From assembly GCA_932521035.1 (NCBI GenBank), contig OW051496.1:6820001-6884000 (forward strand): a stretch of 64,000 bases of DNA. The letters run 5' to 3'. Position 1 is the first letter of the stretch, and every line of letters begins with the position of its first letter. Below are positions 23,172-33,885 of this stretch, piece after piece. This stretch comes from Oscheius dolichura (taxonomy: Eukaryota; Nematoda; Chromadorea; Rhabditida; Rhabditidae). The position numbers were made by a program, and so were the translations under genes. A model generated the notes under the pieces. The model saw only the letters and a list, made by a program, of their open reading frames with translations. It did not search any database and was not told the DNA's origin.

Positions 23172-26100
23172 GAGGGGCACATACAAAGTAATAAACCCAC
23201 TTAATGCTGGGGAGATGCTCTCTCCCCGGTGTCTGAATTGAAAGAGAAACTTTTAATCCTGGCCGACGACTCTGGAACAGATCCTCTCGTCGTGTCAGAC
23301 AGCCAATAATCCCTCTCCTTTCCACCTCAAATATCCGTCCAGGCGCCACATTAGAGTTGCTGGGAGGGGAATGAGGACGACCGTCGTCCCCCTCCTCCTC
23401 TTCACCTGTCCTTTGCGCTGCTTGCACCCTGCCGGGCCGAGAGGGTCATCCTCCTCGTATTATTCAGGACGTGGGAAGGGATACCTGGTTTCTAATGCCC
23501 TCTCAGTTGGATTAGACATCCGCGAGGTTGTCGTCCCCTTCCTACAGTTGATAGTCTCGGCTTGGCGTCTAATGGGAAAACACATCAAATAGACTTTAGC
23601 CGGGGGTGAAGGTCGGCCACTTCCTCTGCCGGCACTCGCCCCTACAGTACGGGCCACCTATTCTTCTGACTCGTCTTCGTTCATAGTCTTGTCGATCTCC
23701 TCTGCCAAAAAGGGAGATCGAATAGCAGGTGTCGGTGATCAGGGGCCTTCCGTCTCTCCACTGTAAAAACTGTTTATCCCACCCCCACGAGTGTATCTAG
23801 CCTCTCCCCCGTTCGTCTTTCTAACTTTCGACGAAGTGCATCTTCTCCCTCGCCTTCAAACTGTCCGGTGCCGCCCCCAGCCGCCTTTGGGCTGTTTGCC
23901 TTTTGTGCTGAGCAAACGCTGCCCTGACCCTTTTGGCATCGCCTTAGAGGGGGCAACGTCTTACTCACCTGCCTCGAGACTCGAAAACTTCCCCCTCTTT
24001 CCCTTTTCTCCGGCGAGTTACCCTAGTGGCTATAGCCAGCTGTTCAAATGACCGCTGACCAGCGGCCGAGGGGAGGATGTCCTCCTCTCGTGTTCCAGGC
24101 CCTTCGCTTTGTTCCAATTAGTCTCCAGCTAACTGATTCAGTCCGTTTCACACCGCAAATAAGTTGTATGGGGGAGACGGAAGGCTTTTCAGGGAAATGG
24201 GGTCAAAAAAGCAGAAGGAACAACAGCAGATCCAGCAGTAGTAGTGCAGTTCCCCCTGGGATAAACACGAATGCCGGGGGTTCCACCCGGGAAGGGGATT
24301 CTTCTGTACTAGGCAGACGACAGCCGACGTCTCTCTGCCTGGTAAAAACACAAAAGGAGTCGTTTGATCACTTGTTCCGTTCGTCTCTAAAAATTCCTTT
24401 CTCCCACCAACGTATTCCGCCTCCAAACAGTTTCTCCTTTTTTTCCTTTCTCTTCCCAGCGGGGGTGATCTGCCCGCTCTCGTCAATTTCCTGGTTTATT
24501 TGACTCCACTTCGAGGGATTAATTTTGGCTTAGATTCCGGAATATGCCAAACCTCACCCACACTCTCCCCTTCCTGTTCGCCGATCGTCCTCCTCCTCCT
24601 CGAGAAACGCATCAGCCACGGTTCTAATTGCCCTAGCAGCGGCTAGTATGTATCTGCCGGCCGGCTACTATCCTCTCCTCCCTGTCCCCTCCTATCCTCC
24701 CTGTACAATACCTCTTCCCCTTCAAAAGACGTAGTAAATCATCTGCCGCCGGTTGTCTCTGACCGAAATCTTCCCGCTCATTTCCCCTTTTTGTATGAAA
24801 ACGATCAACACCTGTTTTGCCAGCTGGTGGTCCATTTTCTCATATTTCCCGGAATGTGGGAGGCCCCCCTAAAAGAGCCTGTTTATCCTGGCTTTTTTGC
24901 CCTTCGGGCGAGGAGCTGTCAGTGTGCCACGGGTTGATCCTGCCGTAGTCCCTAGATTTATTTTAAAGCTCTGACTCAGGCGAACAACGGCGCTGACTAA
25001 CTGAAACATTCCTCCTCCTTCATCCCCCATCAACCTGCGACAAGGAATGCCGGAGGCGCGGGTTCTGCCCACTTCCCTCATTAGGGTGACCGCTGGCAGA
25101 CGGGCGACAACCAGCAGAAAACCGTACTTCCTCGGCGATTTGCGAGGTTTATGCAGTGGTGGTTGCGCAATGCTTTCCCCTTTTCCTTGACCATCAAGAC
25201 AAGACGTCGGCTCTATCCTCCTTACCTCGCCCACTTCTAAACTGTTTTCAGTCGACTTCTAACCAACTACAGGGGGATGCCCCGTTTCGACTCCGTCTGC
25301 CACTTCTTTCCCCGATTTTCTGCTTCGCTGGCCTCCTCCCTAGATCTAAGCCTCGATAATTAACACCTTCCGCCGTTCGGGCTTGATTCACCGCCCCGAA
25401 GTTTCGATGGCACTGCCTGTTTATTCCCCTTTTTTTCTTCACACGAAATCCTCTTCTCCCAGCACAATACCCCCTCTACCGAGGTCATCCTCCTCTTCCA
25501 TTTTTTCTATTCTCACAGTTCTATGATATCTTATTCAACGGCATGGGACACGTTTCTTCCGTTTATCCCGTTCTCCCTTATCAGCTGTGATCCACGACCG
25601 GCATTTTTTCGACGAGAGGTGTGATGCCGTCTGTTATTCTAGCCATTCGATACTTTCTTTCGAATTCTACCGGCCACAGTCCATCCCTTTTTGTCGGGGT
25701 ATTGTTCTCTGCCCACCCATATATCAAATTGTACTTTGCCAATCGGGTTGATACGTTCCACTCCGAGTCGGTCGGCCGAGTCCCCTGACTCAACTCCCCC
25801 CTAAACTTTTCCCTTGGTGACAAGAGAGGAGACGCCATTTTGACTCACGGGGGCATTTACAAGGGGTCAGCTATTTTCCCTCCTCCCCGGGGGACGATCT
25901 GCCTTTGTCTGCCGGGCCGTAAACCGTACATACAGACAAACATCTTCCCGTTCATATTTTTACTTTTATTCTTCCTGTTTACTGGGGAGGGGGGCAGCTA
26001 GTACGGGACGCAGTCAGCTGACTCTATTACTAGTGATGAACCGTTTTTGACACCTCGAGAATAACAGAGGGGCAGATGCCTTCCGTCTTCCAGTAGCCTC

Positions 26101-26857
26101 CTCCCATTCCGTCCAGGTGGCTGTTTATTCTAAAGAATTGCCATTTTGACTCGCGAGTGCCATCCTCCCGCTGTGACTCATTTTGGCGTATTATGCCGTG
26201 ACATCAGTTGATAGGCGAGTGCGGCAAGAGGCCATCGCCTTTCCCCATTTTTGACAAACTTTCCCACCCTCGGCCCCCTCTTCCTGCCCATCGATCAATG
26301 CCAATTTCTTTTCCTTTACCCGTATCAAAAAGTTCGGAACTCGCTTGACGGATTCCAACTGACAGGGGCTGACAAATGTTTCCCCCGCAAAAAACGGTTG
26401 ACCTCTCGGTGGTGGTAAACAGGCCACGATCTCTCTTTATTTGAGAAGAAGGGGCCGTCTTCCAGGCAATTGAACTGCTGGTAATCGAACTGCTTGACTC
26501 TGCCATTCTTCCCGCCTTTCTCGGGGGCAAAACACGCTCTCTGGGGTCATTAATCATCGGGGGGCTTGTTCGATAACCGTACTGGGGACACGGCAGGGGG
26601 ACAGGGCGCGGGAGGAGATCACACTCTAGCTGTCGTGCAACTGGGGGTGCCCCAGCAGATAGGGCGGCTCCCCCTTTACAATTTACCACAAGCCTCTATT
26701 CTTTTCTTTTCCCCTTCCCCGCCCCGAGATAAGACAAAACGCTTTATCGCCTATGAATCAGCCTGCCCGTGTTTTCTTCTCCGCAATCTTGATCCCTAAT
26801 TACGTGCTACCTTTCTCCCTTCGCCGGCTTCCCCCCTTTACCCTCCTCGAAATTACA
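23172..26857. other. Gene-poor, pyrimidine-rich spacer
   Basis: About 3.7 kb with no supported exon. The plus strand is visibly rich in CCTCC, CTTTT and TTCC tracts, the opposite bias to 3-12 kb, and it precedes a plus-strand gene. It ends in CGAAATTACAG, four bases before the ATG at 26863. Open frames on either strand are short and have no family features. Confidence 0.6.
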
Positions 26858-26862
26858 GATAG

Positions 26863-28247
26863 ATGCAAGACTACTGGGTAGTGATCATCGCAGTACTGTG
26901 TGCCGTGGCCTTGCTGATCATCCTATTCCTCGGCCTGTGTCTGTATATTCGAATGTCGAGGAAGAAGATGAAGACGAAGGTCGTCTTGCGCCAGCAGCCG
27001 TCAAGTAAGTTATGTATGGGAATCACCCCGGGGCTCTATGCATTTTGACAGGTTTTGAGGAGTTCGAGGTCTGGGACGGAAAGCGGGTTAGATTTGCATT
27101 TGCCGCGGGGAGAGTGGAGAGTTGTTTTTTTGGGGGGTTGATCTTCTGGGGGGCGGGCTAGTTGTAGTTTGTTACACTTGGGAGGAGATATGGAGATCGC
27201 CGGTTATTTTAGTGATTTTTATAGTAAATGTCCGTTTCCTGTTGTCCTATATGACCTCTCTTCCGATTTTAAACAGCCCTGATACTGTCCCACCGCGCAC
27301 TGTTCTTTCCCCCTTTTCGGAGCACTTCCTGCCATTCATCCTCCCCACCGACCCGCCTCTTCCCCCAAATCACCAGAGATCTCTTGAAATGAGACTTGAA
27401 ATTTCGTACAAAAAGCAGTCGAAATGGTGGCAGCTCATTAAATAATTAACTGGACGGAGAGTCTATATGACTGTTGACCGACGGCTTCCGGTGGTCTCGT
27501 CGGCTTGCGCCGAGGTGTCAATAGCCTGACCTTTGTGATTTTAAGGAGAGACGGGGAAATTGGAACAGACCGGTCCGAATGCTCTCCGTATCAAGGGATC
27601 ACAAATATATCAGGGGCACTGGCAGAAGGGGACTGGCCGAGAGAATACTGAACACCCGTTTCAGGAGTACACCCCCACATCCCCGGGCCCATTTATTCCA
27701 TCACGGGCAGCAGTTCAACTGGTTCTATTGAGAAGGAGCCCGTCAAGCCGATGGAGCATTTCGGTACCACTAGGAAGTGTGAGCAGCTCCTCCTACCTAC
27801 AGTACCCCAAACGTATTTCAGTATCCATGATGTTCGACTCGAGGAAACGGGGCAGTTCGACCTTCTCGCGGGCCTCGCACTGTCAGTCGTACTTTGAGAA
27901 TTCTCCTGCCCCGAAACACAAGGAGTACCTGGACTTCAATGATATCGAGAAAATCCTGCCCGGTCTCCAGAAACAGGCCCTGAGCCAGCGGCCACCTCTG
28001 ACGAGGATCAGTATTATAGGTGAGCGCCCCCCTGTCCAATTTACAAGTTCCGTCGGGTCTAACTGCCCTTTACAAGGGGTCGGAGGACTCGTCCCCGGTT
28101 ATTGGGCGACATAAATGCCAAATTGCTATAAGGGGGACAATTTCAGAGGAGCGGCCCTTCGCTGGGCGCGAACTCGAGCCGGTGAGGGAGGTCTTCGCTG
28201 AAAATCACATGTCGTTCCGTCGGGAGCGGCCGTCCGTCCACGGCTGA
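26863..28247 (+). CDS. Unrecognised single-pass membrane protein with long cytoplasmic tail
   Basis: Not recognised. Residues about 6-31 form one strongly hydrophobic segment (VVIIAVLCAVALLIILFLG) followed by the stop-transfer cluster RMSRKKMKTK, so the tail should be cytoplasmic and the ectodomain only a few residues. Exons seen: 26863-27004; about 27053-27087, encoding FEEFEVWDGKR; one or more exons around 27.55-27.6 kb with unclear borders; then 27665 onward, encoding GVHPHIPGPIYSITGSSSTG. A 43-nt GTGAGC...TTTCAG intron near 27.78-27.82 kb leads to MMFDSRKRGSS and EYLDFNDIEKILPGLQ. The last exon ends SFRRERPSVHG at the TGA 28245-28247. The tail is Ser/Tyr-rich and could be a signalling or scaffold tail. 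Overall exon coverage is incomplete. Confidence 0.62.
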
Positions 28248-28561
28248 CACTGTCTGCCCTCCGCTGTCCTTCTTTTAATATTCACTCTACGGGTCCGCTC
28301 TAGCTCACGATACAAGCTTTGAATAAAGTTCAACACTCCCTTAACAATTGAATAAATACGTTCTTCCCCTGGCAGATCCCTTCAACCCTCCCGGCCGCTT
28401 GACAAAACGGCTTGCGCAACGGTGTCCAGAGGGTGTAATGAGTCTGAGGGGCCGGGTCATCAGCCAATCAACAGGAGGCTCACATCTGTCAAAGGGCGAC
28501 CGGTTTATACTCATCTGGGAGACCAACAAAAACAGACAACGAAGTGTGAAATACGGAGTTA

Positions 28562-30166
28562 TTAGGCGAGAATGCCGATGGGCTCGTCCTCGATGCCGCA
28601 GGCGTTGACCCCTCGGGCGAAGTAGATGTAGCCGTTCTCCGTTCCCCAGTTCTGCCCCCAGCTGTTTTTCACAATCCAGAACTTCTCACCGGCGTGGCTG
28701 GTACCGTAACCCGTGATCATGAGGGCATGAAGTCCGATCACCTAGAAGACTTTTCAACAGTAATCATGGCCATACCTGGTTCTTACAGTCGTATTCCGAC
28801 GGAGTGAAGACGCCTCCCTTGTACGGCCTCATGTTCTGAGTCACGGCGATTCCAATGTTAACTGGTCCGAAATTCAGCAGCCAGTCGATCATGGAGTCCT
28901 CGTCCGGGTGGAGGAAGTAGGCGGTCTGGATCTTGGTCACGTTTTTATCCGCCACCATGCAGGTATTCTGCCTGTGAGCAACGTAGGGCAGATCGGCCAA
29001 GTAGGCCAGCCCGTTCCTGTGAATGTAGCGGAAGGCCTTGTCCTCGTCTCCCCCGTTGCAGGCGTTGTCGTCCAGATCACAGTCCAGCAGAGTCTGCTCG
29101 GAGAGGATTCTCTCTTCCCCATGGGCGATGGCGTAGGCCGCCTCGACGGTGGCCGTGGCGGCAAAGGCCCAGCACGATCCACACTGTCCCTGGGCCTTGA
29201 CGGGGGTGACTACATTCCTTGCTCGCCAGTCGAAGAAGTCAGGTCTGGGGGCGGCTCTCTCCATTTTGGGAGGATTGGTCTTGATGAAGGTGGCCTCCTC
29301 CCTCAACTTCTTGTAGAACGTCTTCGGCAGAAGCATCTTGGCGAATTCCTCCGCTGTCCAGTCGCTCAGGTCATTTTCTCCGAAAATTGCTCCATCGTTC
29401 CCTTTGTTCAACTGCTCGATCACTAAAAATGAAAAAAAGTTGTCCGAATAAATAGGCGAAGACTTACATTGGAGCTCCCGTTGGTATTCTTTGAATCGTT
29501 CCATTTCCACCGCGTTGTTCTCGTACTCTTTTCCATACCTGAAACAGTAACAGGGTCAGTCTACCTTACTCTCCCCCAATTTCAAAACAGTCACAAGACA
29601 AATGGTCCTTTCAGTCCCAATGGAGCCATTGCCCCCCTCCTCCATTTCTGATCCAAATCAATAATCTGTGCAAATACACTTTCCTTATCTCGTTCAGTCT
29701 TTTCGAACACAGAGACCATTATAATTGAAACAAAACAGGGCAAAGTCCCCCCTCCCTCCAAAAAACCTACTTCTTTTTGTAACTGTTAAATCTTTGCACG
29801 TAGGGCATGGCGGCCCTGTCGACTTCTGGCTGAAGATAGTTTCCGTCGTACTTTTTCAGCTCCTCGGCGTGGGGCTTGTCACTGGAATTAGAAGTGAGCC
29901 AGAGAGAAATTGGTCAAAACTTACAAGAATAGGACATAGAGGAAAGTCAAGGAGATGACACAACCGATGGCGAACAACTTTGACCGGTAGCTGAAAAGGA
30001 GGAGGGTAAGAAGAAGGCTCCCCATTTACAATCTTTCTGGGACATCTCGCGGCTCCTCGGTTTCCACAGGAAGGAACTGAGCCTTCGGTGGGCTGATGAG
30101 TGTCCTGAAACGGCTTGAGATGTGCACGGATCAAAAGAAGAGGACATACTTTCCAGGGGCGACCAT
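28562..30166 (-). CDS. Papain-family (C1A) cysteine protease, type II membrane-anchored cathepsin
   Basis: Cathepsin-like protease of roughly 380 residues. After [16 protein letters not shown] and an acidic, hydrophilic stretch comes one hydrophobic segment ([17 protein letters not shown], around residues 37-53). An I29-type propeptide follows, with [15 protein letters not shown] and [16 protein letters not shown]. The mature enzyme has the active-site Cys in [10 protein letters not shown], the ACNGGD motif, the catalytic His in [11 protein letters not shown] and Asn in KNSWGQNWG; all are intact. The hydrophobic segment sits after about 35 residues instead of at the very N-terminus, so it reads as a signal anchor rather than a cleaved signal peptide. 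The start at 30166 is 5 bases after TTTCATTCAG, a good trans-splice acceptor, and 172 bp downstream of the lipase stop on the same strand. Stop TAA at 28562-28564. Confidence 0.94.
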
Positions 30167-30338
30167 CTTGTCTGAATGAAAGACGAAAAGTAGTGATAGA
30201 ACTCCGCGTTATCGGCTGGTCTGCCCCCGGGCAGTCTGATAACAGTCTGCCGACCCCCAAAACGGTTGAAGAGAACAAAAAAAGAAGGAGATATGCACAC
30301 TTTATTAGGGGGATTACTCGTCTGTATCATACGAGGGT

Positions 30339-31794
30339 TCAGGAGATCTCGCCACCGATGAGGGAGCTTCTCGGACAACCGTTTTTGATGAAATCTCCAT
30401 GGTTGACAAAATAGGACACGTGGTCGTTGAGGTCACCCGCCATAGCCAGGTTTCGACAGCCGTGGTCATCTGACAACTCGCAGATCTGGAAGATTCGACT
30501 GAATGGAGTGACAGGAAGGATACCTTGAAGGCGTCGCCCATGTTCATGTTATTGTCGTAGTGGACCATGTGTCGGTAGTGGAGAGGCTGACGGTCATGCA
30601 TCGAGGCGGTCAGGAAGGGTGTGTTGGGATCGGCGGAATTGGGCAGGTTGGGCACCTGGAAGAGAGACCGTCCCCCTTGTCAAGTTGTCTCCTCACCGGG
30701 TCGTTTCTCTTGACTATCCTGTATCTGAAGGGCACGAACTTCTCCATCTCCTTGGCATAGGCGACATTCCCAGTTCTTGGCTCTCCGAAGGTCACCAGAC
30801 GTATCTTCTCCGGGTCGTAGAGACCTTTCTTGACCAAGTAGAGAGAGGTCAGCGAGGCCAGCGAGCCACCCATCGAGTGTCCAGTAATCTGAACTGGATT
30901 GTAAGGATGGAGGAGAGCAGTTCCCACCCAGAGACGATAGTTGGGATACTTCTTCTTCAAGTCCACGAGGTCGTCCTTCATCCCTCCCTCCACAAAAAGT
31001 CTATAATTTGCTATAATTTAGTGCTGGTAGCGGTCAAGGCTACTTGTAGAAAGCGCCGTGGAAATAGGTGATGACTCCGGCATCGGTGCTTTCGAACTTT
31101 TCCCAAGCTCCTAACTGGGCTGCCAGGCCGTGGAAGAATTCGGTCAGTAGCTGAAAACCGTCTTATTCCTAGGAAGCAGTGAGCCCGACCTGCTTGTCGA
31201 AGGCACTCCCTTTGTAGGCCACGTAGAGGGCCTTGGCCTCCTCGCTGACGGCAATCAGAGCAGAACACGTGTTTCCGGAGGTGTCGCATTCAACCTTGTA
31301 GGTTCTGATAAATCTGGAGAGGGGAAGATAACCTGAGGAGAACGAGACAAAAGTACCCAATATCAGGCCTGGTCGCGTGGAGACACTCGGAAGTGTTGTC
31401 AGCTCCCAAGGAGGCAGAGACGGCGAAGACCGAACGCCCCAAGGCGTCGGTGTATCTGAAGGGATCTCCTTTATTTAAAAAAAGAGGGCAGGTTTACCGT
31501 TTGCCCTTATCCAGGGAGTATTTCATTGGGCAGCGGAAGGGATCCCTGGCCACCACGGCCTTCCCCAATGGGCAGCCAAATGGACCCGTACAGGAGTTCG
31601 TCTCCACACACCATCTGAACCACTCGTCCGTTTCTTCGAATCATCTCGTCGCCCTACCTACACTCCTGTCGGAAACCCAAGATGTGAATATAGCTATCGG
31701 CACAGGCTTGACAATTTGTAATGTCTTTACAGACGGATACACTGCCAGCCAAGGAAGTGGCGGGGATTAAGAGGAAAAGGAGGAAGCACAACAT
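30339..31794 (-). CDS. Secreted class 3 lipase with Cys-rich N-terminus
   Basis: Alpha/beta-hydrolase triacylglycerol-lipase family of the kind expanded in nematodes. It begins with a signal peptide (MLCFLLFLLIPATSLA). A Cys-rich segment follows (CKDITNCQACADSY, then RWCVETNSCTGPFGCP), the PSI-like head typical of nematode class 3 lipases. The catalytic elbow is GHSMGGSLASL with the nucleophile Ser; VTFGEPRTGN follows; the acid is probably the Asp of KRNDPV and the base the His of RHMVHYDN. The last exon encodes ICELSDDHGC and DHVSYF and ends at TGA 30339-30341. Several introns of about 40-60 nt interrupt it. It lies between an FN3 gene and a cathepsin gene in the same orientation, with small gaps. 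Confidence 0.93.
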
Positions 31795-32169
31795 GAGGCC
31801 GGGGGAGGAGGGCAAGGACTCTCTGGCCACGGGGGGTCACTGACCCGAAAAGTGAACAATGTACTGAGCGGGACGAAAGCGAAACAGGATCCGTCGGATG
31901 CTTCTCTCTAGCCGGTTTTTCGGCCCTATCCACGGATAACGAAGGCGTTTAATCAGTTGGGAAAGTCGGCGGAAGGAAAGGAAAACGGATGCAAAAAGAG
32001 GAGCAGAAGCGGACCTGTCGCCTTTAAGTTACTGTATGTGGTTCTCTCTAGGTATAGGGAAATAGGACGAATAATTTATTAGCTCTATAGATTATTTTGT
32101 ACATTGAGATCACAAACCGGCTGAGGAGTACCCGTCTACAAACTATGGCCTACTGGAAAATACCCTCTT

Positions 32170-33884
32170 CTACGCGTAGGAGTCCGTCAATTTGGCTTCC
32201 TTTTCCGCCACTCGGCCTCGGTTCTTACAGAGGCAACGAATAAAGGCACACAGTAACACGATGACGCACACGGCCACGGCAATGGAGATGATCTCCCAGT
32301 TTATCATGGCCGTCGGGAGGAGGGACGACACTTTCACTTGGGTCTCCGTTGCCGCCTCCCTTCCCAGGAGATCGTAGTTCACCAGTCGGACGACGTATTC
32401 ACAGCCACCGGCCAGGGGAACGTTGTACTTGCTTGTAGCCTGAAAAGCAATGGGTCCTAACACGAAGAAGAAACATACAGCATTGAGGTAGACATTGGCT
32501 CCAGAACGGGAGCAGCCCTGTTGGAGAGGCTCCACCACGAGTTGATACGTCAAGATGGACTCCGGGTTCACCGTCGACCTCCACGAGATGCTGGCTGTCC
32601 CATTAGCTCTCACAATGACTTTGAGATCAGTCACGGGCTCGGGAGCTGGAATTAAATTTCATGGGGGTAGATTAAGGGGTGAGGGAAAGGGACCAGGTGC
32701 GGTTGTTTGTCTAATTTAGGCTTGAGAGGGGGACTCACCACAGTGGAGCGAGCCTCGGCCGTAGACCCTCCTACATTCAAAAGACTTAAATTGGTTCGTA
32801 ATCGGCCGGGTGGTCTGGCTGGCTTCGACATTCAACGCAGCCAGAGATACCATATAGTGACTGTCGAATTCCAAATTGGCTAGCAGGTAGGAGACAGACG
32901 GGTCCTGAAGCAGATAGAAGGGGACAGGCGCCTACTCACCACAGTAAAGTCTTGGCTGGATTGATAGGTGGAATTCGAGACCTGTAGACGGTAGTAGCAG
33001 GAATCGTAGGAAGTCCTCGGCCAATGCAGCTGGACTGTGGCTCCTTGCTCCGTATTGAAGCCGTTCCTCGCGGTTAGAGGACCTCCCGGAGCTTTTTGAG
33101 GATTCCCAGCAGCAGCGATCTCGGCCCACTCGGAGACGACCGTATCCCCAAGTCGGCCGTTGGGACCGACGACGGTTATCATGAACTTATACTGGACTGA
33201 AGGAATCAGTCCGTCTACACGGAACACGTTCGTCTCTTCTACCTGTAAAGGGGAATTTTTCTCTCTCAAGGCTACTCCCTACCGAGGCAGTGATCCACTG
33301 GCTCTCGTCGTAGACACCCAGAGCATAGGTCCTGTGCTTCCACTGGACTACAAAGCGAGCTGCCCCTGCCGGTCTATGAAGTCGGAGGCCTATCAGCCCT
33401 TCGGCCGAGTCCTCTAAATCGTCGGAAAGATGGGGATTTTGGCAGAGGAGCTCGACGGCCGACACTGGGCAACTTCCCATATTTGCTGGAAATTTTTCTT
33501 TATTCTTGGAGGGGGACAGTTACCAGAGTCGGCGCTGCTCTCCATCCAGAAACGGGAGCCATCGTGTAGTGCCTGTGACTTGGACGAGCGAGGCTGTTTC
33601 TTGTGTCCCCGCCGGTGTTGCATACAGCCGAGTTCACAGGCCTGGGCATCCTCCGAAGAGGTCTCTATCATCTCCAGGATTGAGCCGTCGTTTAACGTTT
33701 TCCTCGCAGCTGTGCCATACTGAATAAGTATTCATAAAACAAACCAAGCCCTTGTGCCTACCTTTTCTGCACATTTAGCCTTACATTGTGCCAGTCGAAA
33801 ATAATGGGCGTAGTCGATTTGTATGTAGGGGAGGACGGTAAACCCTAGTGTCGTGGGTAAGAAGAGAAGAAAAACTGTCCTCAT
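32170..33884 (-). CDS. Single-pass membrane protein with Cys-box and fibronectin type III repeats
   Basis: Cell-surface protein. It has a signal peptide (MRTVFLLFLLPTTLGF)  and an N-terminal Cys region (AQCKAKCAEK ... ACELGCMQHRRG). At least three FN3-like domains follow, recognisable by FVVQWKHRTYALGVYDE, VQYKFMITVVGPNG, VQLHWPRTSYDSCYYRLQV and ASISWRSTVNPESILTYQL. A membrane segment (IISIAVAVCVIVLLCAFI) and a short tail ending KEAKLTDSYA come last. The N-terminal C-x3-C pairs followed by FN3 repeats resemble anosmin-1/KAL-1, but I cannot find a clear WAP four-disulfide core, and anosmin lacks this membrane segment, so the assignment stays open. The start codon follows the acceptor AAATTTCAG by a single base. 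Stop TAG at 32170-32172. Confidence 0.84.
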
Positions 33885-33885
33885 C

